Origin: Selenomonadales bacterium
GTDB taxonomy: Bacteria > Bacillota > Negativicutes > Sporomusales > UBA7701
DNA: 64,000 nt
Direction of reading: 5' to 3'
Assembly: GCA_029975165.1 (NCBI GenBank)
Contig: JARKPR010000067.1
Location: 62,001-126,000, forward strand
The position numbers and the translations under genes were made by a program. Positions within the stretch are counted from its first letter, which is position 1. The number at the start of each line of letters is the position of its first letter. Shown in pieces: positions 34,085-42,606 of the stretch. The notes under the pieces are model-generated. The model was not told the origin of the DNA, did no database searches, and was given only the letters and a program-made list of their open reading frames with translations.

Positions 34085-36436
34085 TCAGGGAGCGCGGCGG
34101 ACGAACTTCTCCCCGGCCTGCTTGCTTTTCAGGGCGGCGAGGACTTTCTCCGCCGACAGCGGCAGGTCCCTGATCCGCACGCCGATGGCGTCGTATACGG
34201 CGTTGGCGATCGCCGGCGCCGTCGGCACCATCGTCGGCTCGGCGATGCCCTTGACGCCGAAGGGGCCGTCGGCCTGGGGCGATGTCTCCAGCAGCACGAT
34301 GTCCATCTGCGGCGTGTCGGTGGCGGTGGGGATTTTATAGTCCACGAAGTCGCTGTTCAGGTACTTGCCCTCGGCCAGCGCCAGGCGCTCGTACAGCGCC
34401 GCGCCCAGCCCCTGGACGATGCCTCCCTGCACCTGGCCGATGGCCAGGGCCGGGTTGATGACTTTGCCGACCTCGTATGCGGCCGTCACCTTGAGGACGG
34501 TTATTGCCCCCGTCCGGAGGTCGACTTCGACGTCGGCCACTTGGGTGCCGTATGTCCAGAAGGGCGCCGGCCGTTCGCCCTGGCCGGTTTCCCGGTCGAG
34601 GCCGGTGATGCCGGCGGGAACGAACGCCCCCCGGCCGACGACCGGGCCGCCGATCGCCCCGCCGGGCAGCAGGCAGCCCATGGCTATGGCGCTCACCGCC
34701 AGAGCGCGGGCCGGGTCGGTGCGCGGGAAAATCCGCCCGTCCTCGATGGCGAGCTCCGTCGCCGGCACGGCCAGCACCTGCGCGGCCACGGCCAGCAGTT
34801 GGGCTTTGGCGTCCCGGGCCGCCGCCAGCACGGCGTTGCCGGCCGAATAGCTGATGCGGCTGGCGACCGTTTGCCACTCGTAGGGCGTGTAGTCGGTGTC
34901 GGGCAGCGTGACGACGACGTCCGCCACCGGCACGCCCAGTTCCTCGGCGGCGATCTGGGCCAGCGCGGTCAGCGACCCCTGGCCGATTTCCATCGCCGTC
35001 GTCAGGATGTGGACGGTGCCGTCCTCGTTGAGCTTCAGCACGGCCGAGGACTGGGCGTCAGGCGGCATGGAGGGCGCCTTGAACATGCAGGCCAGCCCCC
35101 GGCCGCGCGCCTTGCGGGCGCCGGAGGCCGGCGGCTTGGGGCCGCCCCAGCCGCACCTGGCGGCCACGGCGTCGATGGTGTCGACCAGCGTCGCCCCGGA
35201 CATCGGCCCGCCGAAAGCGGCCGGGCTGCCGTCGCGCAGGGCATTCAGCCGCCGGAAGGCCAGCGGGTCCAGGCCCAGCTTTTCGGCGAGCATATCCATC
35301 TGCTGCTCGATGCCCCAATGGATCTCCGGCATGCCGAAGCCGCGCATCGGCCCGCCGACCGGATGGTTGGTGTACACGCAGCAGGAGTCGGTTTTGATGT
35401 TGGGGATCTCGTACGGCCCGGACGAGCAGTAGCCGCCGCTGCGGGCGATGTTCACGCCGTACTCGGCATAGGCGCCGCCGTCCCAGAACAGTTCGGCCTC
35501 CATAGCCGCGAGGCGCCCGTCCCCGCCCGCCCCCGTCTTCAGCCTGGCCACCAAGCCCTGGCGCACGAAGGTGCCGCGGAAGACCTCTTCGCGGGTGAGG
35601 GTAAGCTTGACGTGATGCCCCGGCAGGCGCAGGGCGAGCGGCACCACCAGCGCCTCGCACGTCAGCCCGGCCTTGCCGCCGAAGCCGCCGCCCACGTAGG
35701 GGGTGATGACGCGAAGCTTTGTCATCGGCAGGCCGAAGGCGGTGGCGATCAGCTTGCGCACCGCGTTGGGCGACTGGCTGGAGGACCACAGCGTGAGTTT
35801 GCCCGCCCGGTCGAAATTGGCCGCCGCCGCATGGGGCTCGAGCTGGGAATGCTGGATATGGGGCACGGTGTAAGTGTTCTCGACGACGGCGGCGGCCGCC
35901 GCGAAGCCTTTGTCCGTGTCTCCCTTGCGCAGCCGGAAGCGGTTGGCGATGTTGGTGCCCGGCACCGGGTAGATGAACGGCGCGCACCGGTACGTGCCGA
36001 GGTTCTCGTGCAGCAGCACGTCTTTATTGCCGGCCCCTGCGACCGGGTCGAAGATGCCTGGCAGCGGCTCGTAGGCGACGACGATTTTGCCGATCGCCTC
36101 GGTGGCCGCGGCGGCGCTGTCGGCCGCCACGCCCGCCACCGGCTCGCCGACGAAGCGGACCCTGTCGACGGCGTACACGGTGCGGTCGGCCAGATAAAGA
36201 CCGAGATATTGCGGGCAGTCCTTGCCGGTGACGATCGCCCTGACGCCCGGCACGGCCATGGCCGCCGCCGTATCGATGGCGACGATCCGCGCGTGCGGGT
36301 GGGGGCTGCGGAGGATTTTGGCATGCAGGAGGGTCGGGCCGAACTGGATGTCGTCGACGAACTGGGCCGCCCCGGTCACCTTGTCGACCGCGTCCTGGCG
36401 CGGCACGCTCCTGCCGATGGCCTTGCCGTCAGCCAT
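34085..36436 (-). CDS. Molybdenum hydroxylase large subunit (xanthine dehydrogenase family, molybdopterin-binding)
   Basis: This 783-residue catalytic subunit has cofactor and substrate motifs YVGGGFGGKAG, the MRGFGMPE loop and a catalytic Glu in FGVKGIAEPTMVP. It works with the 2Fe-2S and FAD subunits encoded directly upstream to hydroxylate a heterocycle. The nearest label is xanthine dehydrogenase, but specificity cannot be read off, and the uracil-type permease next door suggests a pyrimidine or cyclic ureide. The start ATG 36436 follows GGGAGG and overlaps the 2Fe-2S gene by 8 nt. Confidence 0.93.
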   Translation of the reverse strand: MADGKAIGRSVPRQDAVDKVTGAAQFVDDIQFGPTLLHAKILRSPHPHARIVAIDTAAAMAVPGVRAIVTGKDCPQYLGLYLADRTVYAVDRVRFVGEPVAGVAADSAAAATEAIGKIVVAYEPLPGIFDPVAGAGNKDVLLHENLGTYRCAPFIYPVPGTNIANRFRLRKGDTDKGFAAAAAVVENTYTVPHIQHSQLEPHAAAANFDRAGKLTLWSSSQSPNAVRKLIATAFGLPMTKLRVITPYVGGGFGGKAGLTCEALVVPLALRLPGHHVKLTLTREEVFRGTFVRQGLVARLKTGAGGDGRLAAMEAELFWDGGAYAEYGVNIARSGGYCSSGPYEIPNIKTDSCCVYTNHPVGGPMRGFGMPEIHWGIEQQMDMLAEKLGLDPLAFRRLNALRDGSPAAFGGPMSGATLVDTIDAVAARCGWGGPKPPASGARKARGRGLACMFKAPSMPPDAQSSAVLKLNEDGTVHILTTAMEIGQGSLTALAQIAAEELGVPVADVVVTLPDTDYTPYEWQTVASRISYSAGNAVLAAARDAKAQLLAVAAQVLAVPATELAIEDGRIFPRTDPARALAVSAIAMGCLLPGGAIGGPVVGRGAFVPAGITGLDRETGQGERPAPFWTYGTQVADVEVDLRTGAITVLKVTAAYEVGKVINPALAIGQVQGGIVQGLGAALYERLALAEGKYLNSDFVDYKIPTATDTPQMDIVLLETSPQADGPFGVKGIAEPTMVPTAPAIANAVYDAIGVRIRDLPLSAEKVLAALKSKQAGEKFVRRAP

Positions 36437-36902
36437 TGCCCTCGCCTCCCCCGGCAACGGCCATTATGGCCTTGACGATGTTTTCGTAGCCGGTGCAGCG
36501 GCAGAGGTTGCCGCTGATGAATTCCTTGACCTCCGCCTCGGTGGGGTGGGGGTTCTGCATGAGCAGCGCCTTGCCCATGAGGATCATCCCCGGCGTGCAG
36601 TAGCCGCATTGCAAGGCGAAGTTGTCGATGAAGGACTGCTGCAGCCTGTCGAGCCCGTCCGGGCCGCCCAGCCCTTCGATGGTCACGACCGCGGCGCCGC
36701 TCAGTTCCACCGCCAGCACGAGGCAGGAATTGACCGGCTTGCCGTTCAGCAGCACGGTGCAGGCGCCGCATTCGCCGGCGTCGCAGCCGCGCTTGGCGCC
36801 GGTGAGGCCCAGGTCCTCGCGCAGCACGTCGAGCAGCGTGCGCTCGGGCGACGGCGTCAGCGTATGCGGCCTGTTATTCACGGTAAGCGTTACCGTCTTC
36901 AT
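36429..36902 (-). CDS. Molybdenum hydroxylase 2Fe-2S subunit
   Basis: This 157-residue protein has a plant-type 2Fe-2S cluster (CDAGECGACTVLLNG...C) and a C-terminal all-helical second 2Fe-2S cluster (QCGYCTPGM...CRCTGYENI). It passes electrons from the molybdenum to the FAD subunit. Its ATG overlaps the FAD-subunit stop as ATGA and its stop overlaps the large subunit start. Confidence 0.97.
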   Translation of the reverse strand: MKTVTLTVNNRPHTLTPSPERTLLDVLREDLGLTGAKRGCDAGECGACTVLLNGKPVNSCLVLAVELSGAAVVTIEGLGGPDGLDRLQQSFIDNFALQCGYCTPGMILMGKALLMQNPHPTEAEVKEFISGNLCRCTGYENIVKAIMAVAGGGEGNG

Positions 36903-37744
36903 GGCCGCGCCCCCTCCTCGCCCAGCGCCAGCAGCGCCTGTTCGACCAGGGCGGCCACAAGCTCGCGCCGGTACTCCGCCGTGCCGCGCACGTCGGTGAT
37001 CGGTTTCGCTTCCGCTCTTGCCAGGCGGGCGGCCTCGGCCGCCGTAGCGGCTGAAAGGCCCTCGCGGGCCAGCAGGCGCTCGGCCTCGCGGACGCGGACG
37101 ACCGTCGGCGCCACCGCCCCGAGGGCGATGCGCCAGGCGCCCCCGGCGGCGAACACGGCCGCGCTGGCCGTCGCCAAATCGAGCGACGGGCGGCGGGCTT
37201 TGCGCAGGTATACGCCCCGGCTGCCGCTCTCCGGGCGCGGCAGGACGACGGCGCTCACCACTTCGCCGGTGAGGAGGACGGTGCGGCCGGGACCGGTGAT
37301 GAACCGCTCGACCGGGACCAGCCGGTCGCCGCGGGCGCCGTGGATTTTTATCTTCGCGCCCAGCACGACCAAAGCCGGCACAGTGTCGGCCGCCGGCGAG
37401 GCGTTGCAGAGGTTGCCGGCCAGCGTGGCGCGGTGGCGGATCTGGACGGACGCCACGCTGTGCATCGCCTGGCGGAGGACGCCGTATTCGGGATAAGCGG
37501 CGAGGAACCTTTCGCCTTCGCCCAGCGTCACCGCCGCGCCGATCTCCACGCTGTCCTCGGTCGCGGCGATCTGCTCCAGGCCGGAAACGGTTTTGATATT
37601 CAAAAGATGGTGCGGTTGCTGGCGCCCCTTGCGCATCTGGACCAGGAGATCGGTGCCGCCGGCCAGTATCCGGGCCGATTCACCGTAGGCGGTGAGGAGC
37701 GACGTGACCTCGGCCAACGATTGCGGCTCATGGTATGCAAACAT
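36899..37744 (-). CDS. Molybdenum hydroxylase FAD-binding subunit
   Basis: This 281-residue CODH/XDH-type flavoprotein has the FAD motif ARILAGGTDLLVQMR near the N-terminus and TLAGNLCNASPAADTVPAL. ATG 37744 (MFAYHEPQSLAEV) follows GAAGGTGA. It is the first gene of an operon extending through the hydroxylase subunits, permease, carbamoyltransferase genes, cyclase and yqeC (down to 27269). The longer open frame upstream lies over a terminator and operator and is not coding. Confidence 0.95.
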   Translation of the reverse strand: MFAYHEPQSLAEVTSLLTAYGESARILAGGTDLLVQMRKGRQQPHHLLNIKTVSGLEQIAATEDSVEIGAAVTLGEGERFLAAYPEYGVLRQAMHSVASVQIRHRATLAGNLCNASPAADTVPALVVLGAKIKIHGARGDRLVPVERFITGPGRTVLLTGEVVSAVVLPRPESGSRGVYLRKARRPSLDLATASAAVFAAGGAWRIALGAVAPTVVRVREAERLLAREGLSAATAAEAARLARAEAKPITDVRGTAEYRRELVAALVEQALLALGEEGARP

Positions 37745-37762
37745 GCCATCACCTTCCCTATA

Positions 37763-37794
37763 GCATAAATATACGTCATTAGTAATATTTATGC
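37763..37794. promoter_or_regulatory. Palindromic operator candidate of the hydroxylase-permease operon
   Basis: Perfect ten-base arms GCATAAATAT and ATATTTATGC are separated by 12 bases, 19-50 bp upstream of the first gene of the operon. The AT-rich symmetry fits a dimeric repressor site; the regulator is not in the window. Confidence 0.6.
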
Positions 37795-37806
37795 AATCAG
37801 TCTCGT

Positions 37807-37830
37807 AAAAAGCAGCCTCGGAAAGGCTGC
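37807..37830 (-). terminator. Intrinsic terminator at the head of the hydroxylase operon
   Basis: On the minus strand GCAGCC / GGCTGC with a seven-base loop is followed by TTTTT. It lies just before the operator region, so either it ends an upstream transcript or acts as an attenuator. Confidence 0.75.
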
Positions 37831-37918
37831 GTATTGTGATGGATGTTCCCCCAGATGTCGACGTTGAAAGCGGTTTATTCACTTGTGACTGCGATATATT
37901 GGTATTCGCAGGCCGGAC

Positions 37919-37945
37919 AAAAAAATCCTGCCGCCGGGGCGGCAG
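37919..37945 (-). terminator. Terminator of the thioredoxin-reductase-like gene
   Basis: On the minus strand CTGCCGCC / GGCGGCAG is followed by GATTTTTTT, 33 bp after the stop codon of the flavoprotein gene. Confidence 0.88.
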
Positions 37946-37977
37946 TTTCATGGAAAAACCCTATCGGCAGGCGATTT

Positions 37978-38883
37978 TCACTGCTTGCGAAGCAGGTATT
38001 CGTATGCCGCCAGGGCCGCTTTCGCTCCGTCGCCGGCGGCGATGATGATCTGCTTGTCGGGTCCGCTCGTCACGTCGCCGGCGGCGAACAGCCCCGGCAC
38101 GCCGGTCGCGGTGCGGCAGTCCACGGCGATTTCCCGGTAGGCGTTGAGCGCGGTGGCGCCGGCGGCGAATTCGCTGTTGGGATCGAGGCCGATCTCCACG
38201 AACACGCCCTGGACCGCCAGCTCTCGCTCGGCGCCGTCGCGGGCCGCGACCACGAACCTCTCGACCGTCTCCCCGCCGTAGATGCCGCGGGCCACATAAC
38301 CCTGCAACACCTCCACCCCGGCGGTCGTCCGCAGCTTCTCCACCACCACCGGGTCGGCCCGGAATTCGCCGCGCGCCACCAGGTACACCTTGCTGGCGAC
38401 CGCCGCAAGCTCGATGGCCGCCTGCAGGGCGGAATTGCCGCCGCCCACCACCGCCACCGCTTTGCCCGCGTACAGCGGTCCGTCGCAGGTGGCGCAATAG
38501 CCGACGCCGCGGCCGGTGTACTCCACCTCTCCCGGCACCCCCAGCCGCCGCGGGCGTTTGCCGGAGGCGACGATCACCGTCTTCGCCCGGTGCTCGCGAG
38601 CGCCGCACCACACGCGGAATGTGCCGTCCGCCGCCTGTTCCAGCTTCGTCACCTCATCGTACACGATGTTCGCCGGGTACTTCTTCACGTGCTCCTCGAA
38701 CTTGCCGATCAGTTCCGGCCCGGTGATGTACTGGTAGCCCAGGTAATTCTCGATCTCCCGCGTCCAGATCATTTGCCCGCCCAGATCACTGGTGATGAGC
38801 AGGGCATCCATCAGCTTGCGGGCGGCGTAAACCGCGGCCGTCATCCCGGCCGGTCCGCCGCCGATTATTATCAGGTCGTGCAT
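37978..38883 (-). CDS. trxB: Thioredoxin reductase-like FAD/NAD(P) oxidoreductase
   Basis: This 301-residue flavoprotein has the FAD motif LIIIGGGPAGMTAAVYAARK, the redox-active pair in YCATCDGPLY (CxxC), the nucleotide-binding GGGNSALQAAIELA and the C-terminal LFAAGDVTSGPDKQI. It could reduce thioredoxin or an alkyl hydroperoxide/glutaredoxin-like partner; low-GC anaerobes often encode several such paralogues. ATG 38883 has GGGGTGAGG upstream. No thioredoxin gene is adjacent. Confidence 0.9.
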   Translation of the reverse strand: MHDLIIIGGGPAGMTAAVYAARKLMDALLITSDLGGQMIWTREIENYLGYQYITGPELIGKFEEHVKKYPANIVYDEVTKLEQAADGTFRVWCGAREHRAKTVIVASGKRPRRLGVPGEVEYTGRGVGYCATCDGPLYAGKAVAVVGGGNSALQAAIELAAVASKVYLVARGEFRADPVVVEKLRTTAGVEVLQGYVARGIYGGETVERFVVAARDGAERELAVQGVFVEIGLDPNSEFAAGATALNAYREIAVDCRTATGVPGLFAAGDVTSGPDKQIIIAAGDGAKAALAAYEYLLRKQ

Positions 38884-38983
38884 GCGCCTCACCCCTGCGT
38901 CGTTTCTCGCGGTGCCGGCTTGCGTGCCGGCCGGTAATCTGCTAGTATTTGTACAGAAGTTCGATAGTTCGAGGTGAGACAGC

Positions 38984-39193
38984 GTGATAACCCCGGAAAC
39001 CATCGCCCGCATCAATGAGCTGGCCCGCAAGCAACGCGAGCAGGGCCTGACGGAAGCGGAAAAAGACGAACAGGCCAAGCTTCGCCGCCTTTACGCCGAT
39101 AACATAAAAGGCCAGGTCAGAGCCGCCCTCGACGCCGCCCGCCAGGACGCGCACCCGGCGGACTGCGGCTGCGGCTGCCATCACAAGCACTAG
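38984..39193 (+). CDS. DUF896 family protein with His/Cys C-terminal tail
   Basis: This 69-residue protein has the DUF896/YnzC signature (INELARKQREQGLTEAEKDE), a two-helix cytoplasmic protein of unclear function. It ends with CGCGCHHKH, a likely metal-binding extension not expected in typical members. GTG 38984 follows GAGGTGA. It is followed by a strong terminator. Confidence 0.88.
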   Translation: MITPETIARINELARKQREQGLTEAEKDEQAKLRRLYADNIKGQVRAALDAARQDAHPADCGCGCHHKH

Positions 39194-39228
39194 CACCGCC
39201 TATTCCCATAATATGTTTAATAAACAGT

Positions 39229-39267
39229 AAAGGAGCCGGGACGATTTGTCCCGGCTCCTTCTTTTTC
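39229..39267 (+). terminator. Terminator between convergent DUF896 and DUF1540 genes
   Basis: A 13-base stem AAGGAGCCGGGAC / GTCCCGGCTCCTT is followed by CTTTTTC. Its symmetry may allow it to serve both genes. Confidence 0.9.
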
Positions 39268-39270
39268 GCC

Positions 39271-39660
39271 TTATTGCGGTGCAAACGTGTTGCAGTCGGT
39301 GTCGGTCGTTTTCGCCGCGTGCGCCCCGTTGACTTCGATGGCGGACGCGTGGCAGTAGTTGCCTGACTTCCAGTACTTGCAGTTGTCCACGTAGCATTCC
39401 ACCGACGGCGTTATCTGGGTGCCTGCGGCGAACGCCGCCTTCGCCGTGCCGCCGATATTGGCGTTATGCAGCGCTCCCGCGTAGTCGCCGATACCCTTGC
39501 CGGCGTGGAAGGACTTGCACTGCGTGTCGGCGGACGAGGCCGACTGGCCGCCGCGTTCATCGTTGTAAATGGCGATCTTCGCCGCCATGCACTGGTCGCC
39601 CGGCATCCAGTGCGTGCACTGGTCGACGCTGCACTTCACGAGCGGATTGACGGTAGACAC
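39271..39660 (-). CDS. Tandem DUF1540 cysteine-rich protein
   Basis: This 129-residue protein has two copies of a cysteine-rich module: CSVDQCTHWMPGDQC with a following DTQC, and CYVDNCKYWKSGNYC with DTDC. These match DUF1540, a small metal-binding domain frequent in spore formers. The GTG at 39660 follows AGGTGA. Function unknown; a spore or stress role is possible. Confidence 0.88.
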   Translation of the reverse strand: MSTVNPLVKCSVDQCTHWMPGDQCMAAKIAIYNDERGGQSASSADTQCKSFHAGKGIGDYAGALHNANIGGTAKAAFAAGTQITPSVECYVDNCKYWKSGNYCHASAIEVNGAHAAKTTDTDCNTFAPQ

Positions 39661-39743
39661 AAAATCACCTCTTTCTTTTTGTTAGTTTTCGACCGCAGCC
39701 GCATCTTTATCCGCAGCGGCGAAGAAAAAATGGCCCCCGCCCG

Positions 39744-39980
39744 CTACACCTCGACCGGCTCCCAGGCTACCCGGATATCGTAGCCGCATGCCGGGCAATA
39801 GAGGAGATGCACGCACTGGGTGTCCGGTTCGCCCCCCTGCAGGGAAGCTGCGTCCATATACGGACTGTAGGGGCCGAAAAAGCTTTCCAGCGCCCCGCCG
39901 TCGGCGAGCGGCCGGCCGCAGCGCGGACAGCTCGCCGTTATCGCCGTCAGGGCGTTGCAGACCGGACACACTTTCGCCAT
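39744..39980 (-). CDS. Zinc-ribbon protein, hypothetical
   Basis: This 78-residue protein has CPVC, CPRC and a later CVHLLYCPAC, i.e. two zinc-ribbon-type knuckle pairs. ATG 39980 follows GGGAGGAGG, so the gene is credible despite its size. No function can be assigned. Confidence 0.75.
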   Translation of the reverse strand: MAKVCPVCNALTAITASCPRCGRPLADGGALESFFGPYSPYMDAASLQGGEPDTQCVHLLYCPACGYDIRVAWEPVEV

Positions 39981-40077
39981 ATCGCCGCCTCCTCCCGGAA
40001 AACTCTTGGGTGGTCGCCCGCATATTATATTACAGAATATAATTACCGCAAACTAACAAGGAGGTGTGAACTAGGCC

Positions 40078-42450
40078 ATGCAATCTTCCAGTCCTGTCGG
40101 TGTCAGCCGCCTTCTGGCCTCAGTCGTCGCCGTGGCACTCGGTTACGTGATTTTCGGCGGGCTGACGTCCCTCACGCTGGAGGCGCCGCGCATAGTCGCT
40201 CTGCACACGATTTTTGAGGTGGTCAACATCGTCTTCGGCTGCATAATCTTCTTCATCGCCTGGTACGGGACCGGGCCCACCCGTATCGGGGTAGCCGTCG
40301 TCAGTCTGGTTGTCGTCAGCTCGGTCATCCTCTCCCTCGTCCATTTGATCGCTTTCCCGCAAACGCCTCCTGCAGGCGGCGGAGAAGTGAGCCATATATG
40401 GGTCACCGCCTGGTTGTTCTCCCGCTTCGTATGGTCGTTCGGCCTGCTGCTCGCCGCCACCCTGCTCGGCAACAACGGCATCACCCAGCCCGCGTCGAAC
40501 AGAGCGCTCCTGGGCGGCACCGTCCTGGCCGTCGGCGGCCTCGTGGCCGACATCGTCATCGCCCCGGACTTCTGGCCCTACCTCTATAACATCGGCAGCG
40601 ACCATCCTCTGACCGTTTTCGGTTTGTACGCAGCTTGCGGCGCCGACATCCTGACGTTCATTATTCTGCTCTGCCGGCCGGCTAATAATGTAGGCACCCT
40701 GCCGTACCTGGCGCTGGCTTTCGGGGCGCTGGCCGACCTGAGCTTCGCGGTCGCCGGCCACTCCCTGACGAGCCTCAACATCGCCGCCCATCTGTTCACC
40801 GCCCTCGCCAATCTTTATATCCTGCGCACCCTGTACGTCGCCCTCATCCGCCGGCCCTTCGAGCAGGCCATGGCTCTCAAGGAAGAGATGGAGCGCCTGG
40901 CGGAAAACAACGCCCGCCTGTATCGGGAATCGGAGGGGCAGCGCAATCTGTTCGAAGACATCCTCGCCAAAGTCGGCATGATCATTTCCTCCCAGCTCAA
41001 CCTCCGCGAGACGCTCGACGCGATCGCCGATATGGTCGCCGACATGATGCGGGCCAGACAGTGCGCCATCGCCCTGTTCACCGAGGACCACTCCGCCCTC
41101 AAGGTGGTGGCGACCTACGGCATCAACACGCCGCCGGAATACCTGCCGCTCGAGAACAGCCTGGCCGCCCAGGTCTGCAAGGCGAACACCGCCCTCATCG
41201 TCGACGACCTGCTCCTCCAGCCGGAGCTCTTCCGTCCCCAGCTCGTCTTCACCAGCATCCGCTCCATCGTCGCCGCCCCGCTGGTCAACGACCACGAGAT
41301 CGTCGGCGTCGTCGAAGCGTATTCCAGCGAGAAGGGCGCTTTCTGCCAGCGCGACGCCCTCCTCCTCCAGGCGCTCGGCTACCAGGCGGGGGCGGCGGTG
41401 GCCGGCGCCACCCTCCACGAGCAAACGAAGGCCCGGCTCGACGAAGAGCAGTATTTGTACCGCATCGCCCAGACGGTCACGAGCACCATCGGCGCCGACA
41501 CTATCCTCGAGCAGAGTCTGCCGCTGGCCGCCCAGGCCCTGACCGCCGATTTCGCCCTCGCCTATCTCGCCGCCGGGCCGGCGAACACGACCATGACGTT
41601 CAAGACGGCGGTCGGGCTGAGCTTCCGTCCCACCGACTTCGCCCTCGACGCTTTTCCCGCGCTGGCCGCCCTCGCCGGCACCTCGAGCGCCACCGTCGTG
41701 CCGTCGGGAAAATCGCCGCCGCTGGCGGGATTGTGCGACGACTGCGCCACCGGACCCGTAATGGTCATGCCCCTGCCGGTCAACGGGCGCCTGCTTGGCC
41801 TAATCCTCCTCGGCTGGCAGCGCCGCGTCGACGGCGACGGGCTCAAAAAGCGGGCCGCCTTCGCCACCCTCATGGCTCAGCAGATCGCCCTCGGCCTGGA
41901 GAACGCCATGCTCTACAACCAGGTAAAGGCCATGGCCCTGTCCGACGGGCTGACCGGCCTGGCCAACCGCCGCAACTTCGACCTTTTCCTCGACGCCGAG
42001 CTGCGGCGGGCCGTCTCCCTGAAACGCCCCCTCAGCCTGATCATGCTCGATCTCGACAAATTCAAGGCCTACAACGACACCTACGGCCACCTTACCGGTG
42101 ACAAGCTGCTGTCCCAGCTGGGCGAAATCCTCCGCCAGACCGCGAGGACGATCGACTTCCCCGCCCGCTATGGCGGCGAGGAATTCTCCGTCATCCTGCC
42201 GGAATGCGGCAGTTCCGAGGCCGTCGCCATCGCCGAGAAGGTCCGCCTGGCCGTCGAAGCGGGGGTGTTCCCCGACAGCGCCGGCACCTTTACCGCCCGC
42301 ATCACCGCCAGCATGGGGGTGGCGACGTACGACCCCGCCATCAGCGCCATGCCGCCTGACGCCGCCAGTTTCATCGCCGCCGCCGACTGCGCCCTCTACC
42401 AGGCGAAGCAGAACGGCCGCAACCGGGTGGTCGCCGCGCCGCTCATATAA
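40078..42450 (+). CDS. Membrane-anchored GAF-GGDEF diguanylate cyclase
   Basis: This 790-residue sensor has an N-terminal membrane region (about residues 1-260, several TM helices, MASE-like), a GAF domain (about 295-440), a second GAF-like region and a C-terminal GGDEF domain. The active site is GGEEF, and RTID five residues upstream of it fits the inhibitory RxxD I-site. It should make cyclic di-GMP in response to an unknown membrane or cytoplasmic cue. ATG 40078 follows AAGGAGGTG. Confidence 0.93.
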   Translation: MQSSSPVGVSRLLASVVAVALGYVIFGGLTSLTLEAPRIVALHTIFEVVNIVFGCIIFFIAWYGTGPTRIGVAVVSLVVVSSVILSLVHLIAFPQTPPAGGGEVSHIWVTAWLFSRFVWSFGLLLAATLLGNNGITQPASNRALLGGTVLAVGGLVADIVIAPDFWPYLYNIGSDHPLTVFGLYAACGADILTFIILLCRPANNVGTLPYLALAFGALADLSFAVAGHSLTSLNIAAHLFTALANLYILRTLYVALIRRPFEQAMALKEEMERLAENNARLYRESEGQRNLFEDILAKVGMIISSQLNLRETLDAIADMVADMMRARQCAIALFTEDHSALKVVATYGINTPPEYLPLENSLAAQVCKANTALIVDDLLLQPELFRPQLVFTSIRSIVAAPLVNDHEIVGVVEAYSSEKGAFCQRDALLLQALGYQAGAAVAGATLHEQTKARLDEEQYLYRIAQTVTSTIGADTILEQSLPLAAQALTADFALAYLAAGPANTTMTFKTAVGLSFRPTDFALDAFPALAALAGTSSATVVPSGKSPPLAGLCDDCATGPVMVMPLPVNGRLLGLILLGWQRRVDGDGLKKRAAFATLMAQQIALGLENAMLYNQVKAMALSDGLTGLANRRNFDLFLDAELRRAVSLKRPLSLIMLDLDKFKAYNDTYGHLTGDKLLSQLGEILRQTARTIDFPARYGGEEFSVILPECGSSEAVAIAEKVRLAVEAGVFPDSAGTFTARITASMGVATYDPAISAMPPDAASFIAAADCALYQAKQNGRNRVVAAPLI

Positions 42451-42479
42451 CAACCGCCATAGGATATAATAATACCGCC

Positions 42480-42512
42480 AAGGCCGCAGGCGTACCTGCG
42501 GCCTTCTGCTTT
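42480..42512 (+). terminator. Terminator after the GGDEF gene
   Basis: An 11-base stem AAGGCCGCAGG / CCTGCGGCCTT with loop CGTA is followed by CTGCTTTAG; the T-run is modest. Confidence 0.75.
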
Positions 42513-42606
42513 AGGCTGACGATAGGCTCAAGTGCGGCCTCCCCAGGAGGGAAAAGCCTCCTGCCATAGAAGTATACAGGAAAAATCCGGGGTAGGAGGA
42601 ATAACC

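Noticed and set aside
34541-36475. Open frame opposite the molybdenum hydroxylase large subunit
   Set aside because: Shadow of a real gene with intact motifs on the minus strand.
37831-37918. Purine or xanthine riboswitch ahead of the hydroxylase operon
   Set aside because: No three-way-junction core typical of purine aptamers was found; the visible features are an operator palindrome and terminators.
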